A stretch of 64,000 nucleotides of DNA from Streptomyces canus (GCF_041435015.1 NZ_CP107989.1:7378001-7442000), one strand, 5' to 3'. Positions 1 through 8,582 are shown, numbered from the stretch's first letter. Notes: generated by a model not told the origin, from the sequence alone. Made by a program: numbers and translations.

Positions 1-142
1 CGAGCCTGCCGTCGTAGGCCTTGTCCACGGATTCGGCGCCCGGCGCCACTACCAGGCCCTTCGCGCCTTTGGCGACACCGATCACGATCGCGTCGGCCCG
101 CAGGCCGGGCGCCGCGGAGGTGCTGAGAGTGAGAGCAGTCAC
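1..142 (-). CDS. pepA: Leucyl aminopeptidase (M17), N-terminal 47 codons only
   Basis: The gene runs off the left edge of the window; only the N-terminus is present. It starts with GTG at 142 and reads MTALTLSTSAAPGLRADAIV, followed by a region containing GVAKGAKGLVVAPG, which fits the N-terminal domain of cytosolic leucyl aminopeptidases (manganese/zinc M17 peptidases that release N-terminal residues from peptides). The catalytic domain lies outside, so the assignment rests on this short stretch plus its position next to cobS, a neighbourhood also seen in mycobacteria. It is divergent from the lipoprotein gene starting at 372. Confidence 0.7.
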   Translation of the reverse strand, partial: MTALTLSTSAAPGLRADAIVIGVAKGAKGLVVAPGAESVDKAYDGRL

Positions 143-371
143 GGTGGTGAATTCTCGCTTCCGATGTGAAGTTGCTGGGGTCGAGCGGGTGGGTCGACCG
201 GGCCCGACGGCCGACCCTATTTCGTGTCCGAGCACGGGTCCCGATCGGGGCCTTCACCCCTGCCGGCGACCACCCGGGACGAGCCTACGCTCGGGTCGGC
301 CGAGCGTACCTCCGGCTGCGGCACACGAGATCATCCCTGGGTACGCCGTCGCACCGTCTGGAGCCTGTCCG

Positions 372-1151
372 TTGAAGCGCCCTCTCCTGCTCGTCACCCT
401 GCTCCTCCTGGTGACGGGATGCTCGACCACCCCCGACTCCGCGTCCGGTGACTCCCGTTGGCGGCCCCGCCCCGGCGTCGCCTGGCAGTGGCAGCTGACC
501 GGACGTGTCGACACGTCCGTGGACGTGCCGGTGTACGACATCGACGGCTTCGACCAGTCCGAAGCGGTCGTGTCGTCCCTGCACCGCAAGGGCCGCAAGG
601 CCATCTGCTACCTCTCCACCGGCGCATGGGAGGACTGGCGGCCCGACGCCGACACGTTCCCCAAGTCGGTGATCGGGCGCGGCAACGGCTGGGAGGGGGA
701 GCGCTGGCTCGACATCCGCGCCACGGACGCCCTGGAACCGCTGATGGCGGACCGCCTCGACATGTGCCGCGAGAAGGGCTTCGACGCGGTGGAGCCGGAC
801 AACATGGACGGCTACAAGAACCGCACGGGCTTCGAACTCACGGCGGCGGACCAGCTCCGCTACAACCGTCTGATCGCCGACATGGCCCACGACCGCGGAC
901 TGTCGGTCGGTCTGAAGAACGACCTCGACCAGATCCCGGAGCTGGTGGGGGACTTCGACTTCGCGGTCAACGAGCAGTGCGCGCAGTACGCCGAATGCGG
1001 GGACATGGAGCCGTTCATCACGGCGGACAAGGCGGTCTTCCACGTCGAGTACGAACTGCCCACCAGCCGCTTCTGCGCCGAGTCCCGGCGGCTGAAGCTG
1101 AGTTCGATGCTGAAGAAGTACGAACTCGGGGTGTGGCGCGAGGCCTGCTAG
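372..1151 (+). CDS. GH114-like endo-alpha-1,4-polygalactosaminidase lipoprotein
   Basis: 259 residues from a TTG start at 372, preceded by TGGAG at suitable spacing; no other in-frame start sits just before the signal sequence. The N-terminus is a lipoprotein signal with lipobox LVTGC (Cys about residue 17), so the protein should be anchored outside the membrane. The body carries the pattern of the GH114/TM1410 family: AWQWQLTG near the start, KAICYLSTGAWEDWRPD, GFDAVEPDNMDGY and GLKND, forming a TIM-barrel with acidic catalytic candidates in the VEPDN segment. The family is named for enzymes that cut galactosamine-rich polymers; the true substrate here is inferred only. Its TAG stop overlaps the stop of the opposing cobS gene within a CTAG. 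Confidence 0.75.
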   Translation: MKRPLLLVTLLLLVTGCSTTPDSASGDSRWRPRPGVAWQWQLTGRVDTSVDVPVYDIDGFDQSEAVVSSLHRKGRKAICYLSTGAWEDWRPDADTFPKSVIGRGNGWEGERWLDIRATDALEPLMADRLDMCREKGFDAVEPDNMDGYKNRTGFELTAADQLRYNRLIADMAHDRGLSVGLKNDLDQIPELVGDFDFAVNEQCAQYAECGDMEPFITADKAVFHVEYELPTSRFCAESRRLKLSSMLKKYELGVWREAC

Positions 1152-1930
1152 ACGTTCATCGACAGGATCACCAGTGCCGTCGTCGCCGCCGTCTCCGCCA
1201 GCCCTCCGAACACGTCCCCGGTCACTCCGCCGAAGCGGCGCGTGCAGTGCCGCAGGAGAAGCTCGGCCGCTCCCCCGGCGGCGGCGACCGCCAGAACCGT
1301 GCGGACGACGTCGTACGACCCGAAGGGCGCCCCCGCTCCGGCCGCCGCCAGCGTCACCGCGACGGCCACCAGCACCGCACCTCGTACGGGGACCACGCCC
1401 GCCACCGCGGCCCCCAGTCCCTCCGGCCTGGCCGGCGGGACCCCGGCGCGGGCCGCCAGCGTCAAGGCCAGGCGCGCGGCCGTCGCCGAGACCACGGCCG
1501 CCGTCGCACCCCGCGCCCACGAGTCGCCGTACAGCTGCGACAGCGCGGCCACCTGGGCGAGCAGCACGAAGACGAGGGCGAGCACCCCGAACGGTCCGAT
1601 GTCCGACTGCTTCATGATCCGCAGGGCGTCCTCGGCGGGCTTGCCGCTGCCCAGGCCGTCGGCGGTGTCCGCGAGGCCGTCGAGGTGCAGGCCCCGCGTG
1701 AGGACCGCCGGTACGGCGACCGTGGCGACCGCGGCGAGCAGTGCGGAGGAGCCCAGGGCCAGGAGCAGGAGGCCCAGCGCGGCCGACACGCACCCCACCG
1801 CCACCCCGACCAGCGGAGCGCACAGCATTCCGCCACGTGCCGCCTCCCGGTCCCAGCGGGTCACCTTCACGGGGAGCACGCTGAGCGTGCCGAAGGCGAA
1901 GCGGAGGCCGTCGAGCGGGGGTGGGGTCAT
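1148..1930 (-). CDS. cobS: Adenosylcobinamide-GDP ribazoletransferase (cobalamin synthase)
   Basis: 260-residue polytopic membrane protein. Motifs of the CobS family are clear: GLRFAFGTLSVLPV at the N-terminus, RGLHLDGLADTADGLGSG (the conserved aspartate-rich segment) and MKQSDIGPFGVLAL. It joins adenosylcobinamide-GDP with alpha-ribazole (or its phosphate) to make the cobalamin nucleotide loop. I placed the start at ATG 1930; GTG 1936 is two codons upstream and also possible, and neither has a strong Shine-Dalgarno sequence. The pathway partners cobT (5574-6662) and cobU (7380-8582) are nearby but not contiguous. No cobalamin riboswitch is visible upstream. Confidence 0.93.
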   Translation of the reverse strand: MTPPPLDGLRFAFGTLSVLPVKVTRWDREAARGGMLCAPLVGVAVGCVSAALGLLLLALGSSALLAAVATVAVPAVLTRGLHLDGLADTADGLGSGKPAEDALRIMKQSDIGPFGVLALVFVLLAQVAALSQLYGDSWARGATAAVVSATAARLALTLAARAGVPPARPEGLGAAVAGVVPVRGAVLVAVAVTLAAAGAGAPFGSYDVVRTVLAVAAAGGAAELLLRHCTRRFGGVTGDVFGGLAETAATTALVILSMNV

Positions 1931-2003
1931 GGACACGTCGGCAGGGTAGCCCGGACGCCGTAGCCGTCGGGCGGCCCGCCCCCGCCGACCCGAGACTGGG
2001 TCC

Positions 2004-2762
2004 ATGGGCCACTGGCTGCACCGCAACATCGTGGAACCCGGCAAGCTGCCGTTGCTCCTCGCCCTGACCGCGTTCGTCCTGACGTTCCTGATCACGCGGG
2101 TCATCACCCGGCTCATCCGGGCGGGCAAGGGCCCCTTCGGCAACGTCAGCACCGGAGGGGTGCACATCCACCACGTGGTGCCCGGAGTCGTTCTCACCGT
2201 CGTCGGCGGCTTCGGCGCGGTCACGAGCGGGCGGCACGGCTTCGTGGCGGGGCTGTGCGCGGTCGTCTTCGGCATGGGCGCGGGTCTGGTGCTGGACGAG
2301 TTCGCGCTGATCCTGCATCTCGATGACGTCTACTGGACCGAGGAGGGCCGCAAGAGTGTCGAGGTCGTCGTCCTCACCGCGGCGCTGGTCGGCCTCATGC
2401 TCGCGGGATTCTCGCCGTTCGGCGTCAACGACGTGACGCAGGAGGAGGCCCAGGACCGCGGCGGCGTCATCACCAGCGTGGTGGTCAACTTCCTCTTCGC
2501 GATGCTCGTCCTGCTCAAGGGCAAGACCCGGATGGCGATCTTCAGCGTGATCGTCCCGCTCCTCGGCCTGATCGGCCTCATCCGCCTGGCCCGCCCGGGT
2601 TCCCCCTGGGCCCGGCGCTTCTACCGCCGCCGCCCGCGCGCCCGTGCCCGGGCCACCCTGCGCGCCTACCGCCGCGACAAGCGCTGGTCGGGCCCCCGCC
2701 GGAAGTTCCAGGATCTGATCGGCGGCAAACCGGACCCGACCCCGTCGCTGGAACGCCGCTGA
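2004..2762 (+). CDS. Conserved multi-pass membrane protein, function unknown
   Basis: 252 residues with about five hydrophobic segments (roughly residues 15-35, 55-75, 80-100, 120-140 and 160-195) and a strongly basic C-terminal tail with RRRPRARARATLRAYRRDKR. A histidine cluster GGVHIHHVVPG between the first and second segments and an acidic patch LDEFALILHLDDVYW are distinctive, and could bind metal, but I do not recognise a characterised family. It starts at ATG 2004 and is divergent from cobS with about 70 bp between them. The stop is followed by a degenerate gene fragment (2837-3034). Confidence 0.8.
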   Translation: MGHWLHRNIVEPGKLPLLLALTAFVLTFLITRVITRLIRAGKGPFGNVSTGGVHIHHVVPGVVLTVVGGFGAVTSGRHGFVAGLCAVVFGMGAGLVLDEFALILHLDDVYWTEEGRKSVEVVVLTAALVGLMLAGFSPFGVNDVTQEEAQDRGGVITSVVVNFLFAMLVLLKGKTRMAIFSVIVPLLGLIGLIRLARPGSPWARRFYRRRPRARARATLRAYRRDKRWSGPRRKFQDLIGGKPDPTPSLERR

Positions 2763-2836
2763 CGCGCCGCGGGGATCCTGGTCAGTGGTGAGGGGCGGTC
2801 GGCGTCCATGCCGGTTTCCGGGGCCCGGGGTCGCAC

Positions 2837-3034
2837 GCGCTGCGTAGGGAGAAGAGCGTCGTCCGGTCGCCGACCGGGAAGGCGGCGGTGACCTACCGGG
2901 TCGTCGGCGATCGGATCGGCGACCCGGAGGCCTGGCCGGGGGCGATCGAGCCGTGGCTCGCCGAGGCGCGGGCGCACGGGTGGCTGCCGGCGGTGACGGG
3001 CGCGGGTGAGGACGCGGCGTCGGTGTACGCGCGG
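2837..3034 (+). pseudogene. Degenerate inverted copy of an internal part of the lysyltransferase gene
   Basis: The 66-codon frame beginning ALRREKSVVRSPTGKAAVTY and ending GAGEDAASVYAR is nearly identical to a 73-codon internal stretch of the gene on the opposite strand (4499-4717). The copy lacks seven codons (the SGVSLAS/GDP part is reduced to GDR) and has scattered substitutions (W to R, M to T, GT to AS). It has no start or domain of its own and stops resembling the parent at about 3034, where the opposing gene 3043-3735 ends. It is therefore a remnant of a partial inverted duplication, lying on the far side of the rhomboid-like gene from its parent. Confidence 0.85.
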
Positions 3035-3042
3035 CGCTCGTC

Positions 3043-3735
3043 TCAGGGCTCGCCCGGCGGCAGCCCCGACCCGGCCTCTTCCCTCACGCGCCGCCGACGT
3101 GCCGCCGGGATTCCGCACAGCACCAGCATCGCCGCGATCGCCGCCAGGTGTTCCTTGCCGGCGAGGTTCTCCTTCACCAGCACCTCCGCCACCATCGACG
3201 CGATGACGGCACCCGCGGTGACCCGGGCGCCGTAGCGCAGGCCGACGAAGACGGCGAGGCCCACCACGGCCGCCGACGGGCCGGTGTCGACGACGTGCGC
3301 GTCCGAGGCGGACAGGCCGAGTGGGCTGTCGGGGCCCAGCCAGATGCCCACGCGCGCGTACAGCGTTCCGGCGAGCGTGGCCGCGTAGGCCACAGCGAGC
3401 GTCCGCCACCGGCCCAGACAGATCTCGGCGATCCCGAAGACGAACAGGATCTGCGCCAGCGCGCCCCACACCGGCAGGTCCAGGGCCGGCACGAACAGGG
3501 AGAGAGGGGTGCGGAGCAGGGCGAGCCACAGCGGGTCCGCGGCGCGTACGGCACCGACGTCCTGGACGACGTCGTAGCCCCACGACCGGTTGTGCACGAC
3601 GTGCAGGGCCGCCGTCAGCCCGACGGCCGTCAACGCCAGGGGGACCGCCCGCCACTTCCGTCGCAGCAGCGGTCCGCGCACGGTGACGTACAGCGGCCCC
3701 CACTCCGCGCGGGCCCAGCGGGCGAGCGTCTTCAT
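3043..3735 (-). CDS. Rhomboid-like integral membrane protein
   Basis: 230 residues with a short cytoplasmic N-terminus (LARWARAEWGPLYVTVRGPL) and about six membrane segments. The order resembles rhomboids: an early loop with WGYDVV, a helix with VFGIAEICLGRWRT, then DTGPSAAVVG in place of the usual GxSG serine loop, and a later EHLAAIAAM that could supply the histidine. A Ser-His dyad is therefore conceivable, but the motifs are degenerate and I would not call it a protease. It begins 10 bp after the stop of the lysyltransferase gene on the same strand, which suggests one transcript and a shared role in the membrane. Confidence 0.75.
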   Translation of the reverse strand: MKTLARWARAEWGPLYVTVRGPLLRRKWRAVPLALTAVGLTAALHVVHNRSWGYDVVQDVGAVRAADPLWLALLRTPLSLFVPALDLPVWGALAQILFVFGIAEICLGRWRTLAVAYAATLAGTLYARVGIWLGPDSPLGLSASDAHVVDTGPSAAVVGLAVFVGLRYGARVTAGAVIASMVAEVLVKENLAGKEHLAAIAAMLVLCGIPAARRRRVREEAGSGLPPGEP

Positions 3736-3745
3736 CCCATGGTCC

Positions 3746-5512
3746 TCATCTGTGCGTACTCAGGTGCTCCCGCCGCCGCAGCCACCCCGGCAGTCCCGGC
3801 ACCTCCAGGAACCCCTCCGCGCGGGCCGAGGCGATGCCGATGCGCGGCAGGTCCGCGCTCTTCTCGAACAGCAGGAACCGCGGTTCCCAGATGGGCCGGT
3901 ACTTGGCGTTGGCCCGGTACAGGGACTCGATCTGCCACCAGCGCGAGAAGAAGCTGAGCAGCGACCGCCACAGCCGCAGCACCGGCCCGGCACCAAGACG
4001 TGCACCACGTTCGAAGACCGAACGGAACATGGCGAAGTTGAGCGAGACCTGGGTGATCTGAATCTCCTGGGCCCGGTTCAGCAGCTCGATGACCATGAAC
4101 TCCATGAGCCCGTTGTCCGCGTCGCGGTCCCGGCGCATGAGGTCCAGGGACAGCCCGTGCGGTCCCCACGGCACGAAGGAGAGCACCGCCTTCAGCTCAC
4201 CGTCGCCGGCCCTGCACTCCAGCGCGACGCACCGGCCGTCCTCCGGATCCCCGAGCCGCCCCAGCGCCATGCTGAACCCGCGCTCGGTGGCACCGTCCCG
4301 CCAGTCGTCCGCACGCCGTACGAGAGCCGCCATCTCCTCGGCGAGGATGTCCTCGTGGCGCCGGATCCGTACCGTGTACCCGGCCCGTTTGACCCGGTTG
4401 TAGGCCTGCCGGACGGTCCGCATCGCCCGCCCCTCCAGCGTGAACTCGGCGACCTCGACGATCGCCTCGTCGCCCAGTTCCAGCGCGTTCAGGCCGTGCC
4501 GCGCGTACACCGTCCCCGCGTCCTCACCCGCGCCCATCACTGCCGGCAGCCACCCGTGCGCCCGCGCCTCGGCGAGCCACGGCTCGATCGCCCCCGGCCA
4601 GGCCTCCGGGTCACCGATCGGATCGCCGGAGGCCAGCGAGACCCCGCTGACGACCCGGTAGGTCACCGCCGCCTTCCCGGTCGGCGACCAGACGACGCTC
4701 TTCTCCCTGCGCAGCGCGAAGTACCCGAGCGAGTCCCGCTCGCCGTGCCGCTCCAGCAGCTCCCTCAGGCGCCGCTCGTCGTCCTCGGTGAGCGGGTCGA
4801 CCGCACGCCGGGAGCGGAAGGCGGCGTAGAAGACGGCGAGGACGAGGATCGTACTGAGCACGTTGATGACGACGTTGACCCAGTTCGGCGTCAGGATCCC
4901 GTCGAAGCGGGAGTCGTCGGCGGCGACGGAGACCAGCCGCAGCGTGCCGTACCACCACCGCTCCCCGAAGGACGAGGACCTCGAGGCCTTGTTGGTGACG
5001 GTCACCAGCAGCGCGGCCAGCAACGAGGACACCAGCAGTCCGCCCACGGCCACGGCGGCGGCGAGCCGCGGATTGGACCGGTCGCCCTTGGCGTAGAACT
5101 CCCGCCGGCCGACGAGCAGCGCGGTGACGAACGCGGCCGTGAGGCCGAGCGAGATCCAGTTCTGCGCGTACCGGCGGATCTCCGGGAACGCCATCGCGAG
5201 GACGAACAGCGCGAGGAACGCCCCCGACAGCACCAGGTTCAGGATCCACGCCGCGCGCTTGCGCCGCCGCATGGTGATGGCGAGGAAGGCCGTGAACACC
5301 CCGGAGGCGAAGCCCGCCGTCAGCAGATACGGCGTGAAGAAGTCCTGCTGGTTGTGCCGCCGCACGTCCTGCCCCAGCGAGACCCACACCGCGCTGAGGA
5401 AGTTGACGAACGCGACGACCCGCAGGTACCAGACGGCGAAACCGGCGGCCCGCCGCGAGGCGCCGGTGGACCGGCGGACATTCCGAACAGGTGCAACTCG
5501 GACATCTCCCAT
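3746..5512 (-). CDS. Lysyl-phosphatidylglycerol synthase-type membrane protein (DUF2156)
   Basis: 588 residues. The N-terminal third (about 25-245) has six or seven membrane helices; the C-terminal half (about 265-575) is the soluble DUF2156/MprF-type aminoacyltransferase domain with RREKSVVWSPTGKAAVTYRV, SLASGDPIG, GWLPAVMGAGED and the C-terminal VSLNFAMFRSVFERG segment. The family moves lysine (or another amino acid) from aminoacyl-tRNA to phosphatidylglycerol, lowering surface charge and sensitivity to cationic peptides. Unlike mycobacterial LysX it has no fused lysyl-tRNA synthetase domain, so it would depend on the cellular charged tRNA. It is followed closely by the rhomboid-like gene, and part of it is duplicated in degenerate form at 2837-3034. 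Confidence 0.85.
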   Translation of the reverse strand: MGDVRVAPVRNVRRSTGASRRAAGFAVWYLRVVAFVNFLSAVWVSLGQDVRRHNQQDFFTPYLLTAGFASGVFTAFLAITMRRRKRAAWILNLVLSGAFLALFVLAMAFPEIRRYAQNWISLGLTAAFVTALLVGRREFYAKGDRSNPRLAAAVAVGGLLVSSLLAALLVTVTNKASRSSSFGERWWYGTLRLVSVAADDSRFDGILTPNWVNVVINVLSTILVLAVFYAAFRSRRAVDPLTEDDERRLRELLERHGERDSLGYFALRREKSVVWSPTGKAAVTYRVVSGVSLASGDPIGDPEAWPGAIEPWLAEARAHGWLPAVMGAGEDAGTVYARHGLNALELGDEAIVEVAEFTLEGRAMRTVRQAYNRVKRAGYTVRIRRHEDILAEEMAALVRRADDWRDGATERGFSMALGRLGDPEDGRCVALECRAGDGELKAVLSFVPWGPHGLSLDLMRRDRDADNGLMEFMVIELLNRAQEIQITQVSLNFAMFRSVFERGARLGAGPVLRLWRSLLSFFSRWWQIESLYRANAKYRPIWEPRFLLFEKSADLPRIGIASARAEGFLEVPGLPGWLRRREHLSTHR

Positions 5513-5573
5513 GAAGGGCGATCATGCCCTTTGCGCCGGCGATTCTGTCGCAAGGGCACCCACCTGTCCCGGA

Positions 5574-6662
5574 CTACTCCTCGTCGGACACCTTCTCCGG
5601 CTCCTCCTCGGAAACCGCGGGCTTCTCCGGCAGCTCGGCGGCCAGCGCCGCCGCGGCCTGCACCAGCGGCAGCGCCAGCAGTCCGCCCGCACCCTCCCCG
5701 ACCGTCACAGCATGGTCGAGCAGGGGTTCCAGGGCCATCCGGTCCAGCGCCTTCGTCTGCCCCGGCTCACCGCTGTTCTGCCCGGCCAGCCACCAGTCCG
5801 GCGCCCGGAACGCGATCCGCTGACCCACCAGCGCACAGGCGGCCACGACCACTCCGTCCAGCACGACGGGCAGCTTGCGCACCGCGCTCTGGAGGAGAAA
5901 GCCGGTGATCGCGGCGAGGTCGGCGCCGCCGACGGTCGCCAGCAACTGCAACTGGTCCCCGAGCACCGGCCGCGCCCGCCGCAGTGCGTCCCGGATCGCC
6001 GCGCACTTGCGCATCCAGGCCAGGTCGTCGATCCCGGTCCCGCCCCGTCCGGTCACGACGGAGGCGTCGGTCCCGCACAGCGCGGCGACCAGCACCCCGG
6101 CCACCGTGGTCCCGCCCACGCTCACATCGCCGAGCACGACGAGATCGGTACCGGAGTCGGCCTCCTCGTCGGCCACCGCGACCCCGGCCCGGAAGGCGGC
6201 CTCGGCCTCCTCCAGGGTCAACGCGTCCTCGACGTCGATACGACCGCTCCCGCGCCGCACCCGATGCCGTACGACATCCTCCGGCAGCTCGGCCGGGTCG
6301 CAGTCCAGGGCCATGTCGACGACCCGCACCGGCACACCCAGCCGTCGCGCGAGGATCGACACCGGACGGCCGCCCTCCAGGACCTCCCGCACCACCTCCG
6401 AGGCGCTGCCCGCGGCCCGCCCCGAGACGCCCAGTTCGGCGACCCCGTGGTCACCGGCGAACAGCACGACCCGCGGCCGTTCGACCGGCCGTACCGGTAC
6501 GGCCGACTGCGCCGCGGCCAGCCACTCACCCAGGTCGTCGAGGCGGCCCAGCGCCCCGGGCGGCACGATCTGACGCTCCCTGCGCGCCTCGGCGTCGCGA
6601 CGCACCCCGCCGTCGGGGCGCTCGATCAGATCGGTGAAGTCGTCGAGATTAAGCGAGCTCAT
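5574..6662 (-). CDS. cobT: Nicotinate-nucleotide-dimethylbenzimidazole phosphoribosyltransferase
   Basis: 362 residues from ATG 6662 (MSSLNLDDFTDL). CobT motifs are present: PGALGRLDDLGEWLA near the N-terminus, VVLFAGDHGVAE, LGDVSVGGTTVAG, VTGRGGTGID, and the C-terminal region ending in GEGAGGLLALPLVQAA. The enzyme makes alpha-ribazole 5'-phosphate from the lower-ligand base and nicotinate mononucleotide, supplying CobS. The C-terminus carries an acidic extension (EEEPEKVSDEE). It is divergent from the methyltransferase-like gene at 6789. Confidence 0.95.
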   Translation of the reverse strand: MSSLNLDDFTDLIERPDGGVRRDAEARRERQIVPPGALGRLDDLGEWLAAAQSAVPVRPVERPRVVLFAGDHGVAELGVSGRAAGSASEVVREVLEGGRPVSILARRLGVPVRVVDMALDCDPAELPEDVVRHRVRRGSGRIDVEDALTLEEAEAAFRAGVAVADEEADSGTDLVVLGDVSVGGTTVAGVLVAALCGTDASVVTGRGGTGIDDLAWMRKCAAIRDALRRARPVLGDQLQLLATVGGADLAAITGFLLQSAVRKLPVVLDGVVVAACALVGQRIAFRAPDWWLAGQNSGEPGQTKALDRMALEPLLDHAVTVGEGAGGLLALPLVQAAAALAAELPEKPAVSEEEPEKVSDEE

Positions 6663-6788
6663 TCGCCGAACAGTACCGGCCCTGATCGAACACGGGGGCG
6701 CCACGTGGCCATGACGTCATTGCACCCGGGATCGGGATCCCATACGTTCCGATTTGCAGCGAATTGCCGTACGTTCCCGGGAGGCCTC

Positions 6789-7391
6789 ATGCCCGCACCA
6801 ACCGCCCCTTCCGTACGGCGTCTTCGCTCCACCGCCCGCGCGATGCTGCCGTTCCCCGAACCGGAGAGCTGGTTGGACGTGGAGACGGGGGACGCGGACT
6901 TCCCGGAGGCGGCGAGAACGTTCTTCCCCTACACGGCCTTCGACGGCCTGGACCCCAGCCCCCGTGTCGTGCACGCCCAGGTGGTCGAACGCCTGGAGGA
7001 AGGCCACGTCGGCCGGCTGACGGACCCACGGATCACCGCCCGTCTCCGCGCCCGCTACGACGTGGTCAGTCTGCTGAACCAGCGGCCCCGCACCGCGGAT
7101 TTCCAGGCGGCCCTCGCCGTCCTGCGCCCCGGCGGTCACCTGCTCGTGGAATGCCCGGCCGACCCCCGCGCCGAGTTGGAGTCCCAGGGCTGCACGATCG
7201 TCACCACGGCCCGCAGATCCGCGCACATCCCGGGCCGTGTGACGACCCGCCTGCCCCTGAGGGCGACCGGACCGCTGGCCTCCGCCGCGAGAGCGCTGGA
7301 CCACGCCCTGGCCCTCCTCCTCGCCGGCACCCGCTTCGCGAAGGCGTACCGGGTGATCGCCCGCAAGAACGCGGACACCTCAGCCCCGTAG
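6789..7391 (+). CDS. Class I SAM-methyltransferase-like protein, short
   Basis: 200 residues from ATG 6789, chosen because GGGAGG lies immediately upstream at good spacing. The central region RLRARYDVVSLLN...LAVLRPGGHLLVECP resembles the second half of a Rossmann methyltransferase (post-motif I, with the RPGG turn), but no glycine-rich SAM motif (DxGxGxG) precedes it. The protein may be a truncated or specialised relative that does not bind SAM in the usual way. It converges on the CobU fusion gene, and the last 12 bp of the two coding regions overlap. Confidence 0.6.
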   Translation: MPAPTAPSVRRLRSTARAMLPFPEPESWLDVETGDADFPEAARTFFPYTAFDGLDPSPRVVHAQVVERLEEGHVGRLTDPRITARLRARYDVVSLLNQRPRTADFQAALAVLRPGGHLLVECPADPRAELESQGCTIVTTARRSAHIPGRVTTRLPLRATGPLASAARALDHALALLLAGTRFAKAYRVIARKNADTSAP

Positions 7392-8582
7392 CACCATCGC
7401 CTGCCCCGCCACCACCAGCACCACCTGCTCGCACTCGCCCGCGAACGCCGCGTTCAGCCGTCCCAGTTCGTCCCGGTACCGGCGCCCGGACGCGGTGGCC
7501 GGCACGATCCCCGACCCCACCTCATTGGACACGGCCACCACGGTCCGCCGGGCGCCCCGCACCGCGTCCGTCAACTCCCGCACCCGCGCCCGCAGTTCGC
7601 GTTCCCCGCCGCCGGCCCACTCCGCGTCGTCCCACGCTCCCACGGCGTCCATCGCGTCCGTCAGCCACAGCGACAGACAGTCGATCAGCAGTGGCGCCCC
7701 GTCGTCCTTCAGCAGCGGCACCAGATCGCACGTCTCGGCCGTACGCCACGACCCGGGCCGCCGCTCCCGATGGGCGGAAACCCGGGAGGCCCACTCGGTG
7801 TCCCCGTTCCGCGAGCCACCGGTCGCCACGTACAGCACCTCGGGGAAGGCCTCCAGCCGTCGCTCGGCCTCCACCGACTTCCCGGACCGCGCCCCGCCCA
7901 GCACCAGCGTCCGCCGCGGCACATCCGGTACGTCCTCGTAGACCCCGACCACCAGAGTCGTCCCGTCGGGCACGGCCCGCGCTCCCGCCGCGGCCAGCCG
8001 CCGCCGCAACTCGGCCCCCGGTGGCACGTCATGATCGATATGCACGGCGACGACATCCGTCGTGGGACCGACAGCGCCCACGGCCCGCAGCCGGGCCAGC
8101 GCGTCCGGCCGCCGTACGACATCGGCGAGCACCATGTCGTACGACTCGACGGTCCCTTCCTCCAGCCCGGCGGGCGAACCCCCCGGCGGCAGATACAGCG
8201 CCCGCTGCCCGTCGGGCCCGGTGACGGCGTACCCGGTCCCCGGCGCGTCCATCGCCACGGCCCGCACCCGATGCCCGGTCAGCAGCGCCAGCTCCCGCCC
8301 GTCCGGCACCCGCCCCGGCTGCGGAAGCCCGGCGGGCACCTCGACCGGGGGCCCGTCGTGGGGGTGCGACAGCAGAACCTGTCGTACGCCACCGAGCGTG
8401 TGCCCGGCGCGGGCGGCCGCGAAGGCGGCACCGGGGGTGAGATCGAGCAGCAGGGCCTCGTCGACGAGGACGGAGGTGGCACCCCGTGCGTCCGCCCCGA
8501 CGGCGACCGCACAGGCGGCACAGGGACAACCGGGGCGAGGAAGGCCGTTGGGGGCACCGGTCCCGAGCAGAGTGAGTTCCAC
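7380..8582 (-). CDS. cobU: Metallo-hydrolase-like domain fused to CobU kinase/guanylyltransferase
   Basis: 400 residues from GTG 8582. The first 210 residues look like a PhnP-type metallo-beta-lactamase fold (MELTLLGTGAPNGLPRPGCP, a VLLSHPHDGPP segment and a later VVAVHIDHDVPPG), although the usual HxHxDH motif is degenerate. Residues 223-400 are CobU: P-loop GGARSGKS (229-236), VLYVATGG, the HRERRPGSW segment and VVAVSNEVGSGIVP. CobU phosphorylates adenosylcobinamide and transfers GMP to it, the step before CobS. The upstream domain is a domain-level fusion in one frame with no sign of frameshift; what it adds is unknown. Confidence 0.9.
   Translation of the reverse strand: MELTLLGTGAPNGLPRPGCPCAACAVAVGADARGATSVLVDEALLLDLTPGAAFAAARAGHTLGGVRQVLLSHPHDGPPVEVPAGLPQPGRVPDGRELALLTGHRVRAVAMDAPGTGYAVTGPDGQRALYLPPGGSPAGLEEGTVESYDMVLADVVRRPDALARLRAVGAVGPTTDVVAVHIDHDVPPGAELRRRLAAAGARAVPDGTTLVVGVYEDVPDVPRRTLVLGGARSGKSVEAERRLEAFPEVLYVATGGSRNGDTEWASRVSAHRERRPGSWRTAETCDLVPLLKDDGAPLLIDCLSLWLTDAMDAVGAWDDAEWAGGGERELRARVRELTDAVRGARRTVVAVSNEVGSGIVPATASGRRYRDELGRLNAAFAGECEQVVLVVAGQAMVLRG

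Noticed and set aside
285..2318. Long minus-strand open frame opposite the GH114-like, cobS and membrane-protein genes
   Set aside because: It opposes genes with recognisable products, has low-complexity Arg/Gly/Ala composition typical of antisense frames in high-GC DNA, and lacks domains.
2763..3235. Independent small gene on the plus strand after the membrane protein
   Set aside because: The coding-like segment matches the lysyltransferase fragment and then runs antisense through the rhomboid-like gene, so it is better described as a gene remnant.
6663..6788. Cobalamin riboswitch near cobT, cobU or cobS
   Set aside because: No B12-box-like or other conserved cobalamin aptamer segment was found upstream of any of the three genes.
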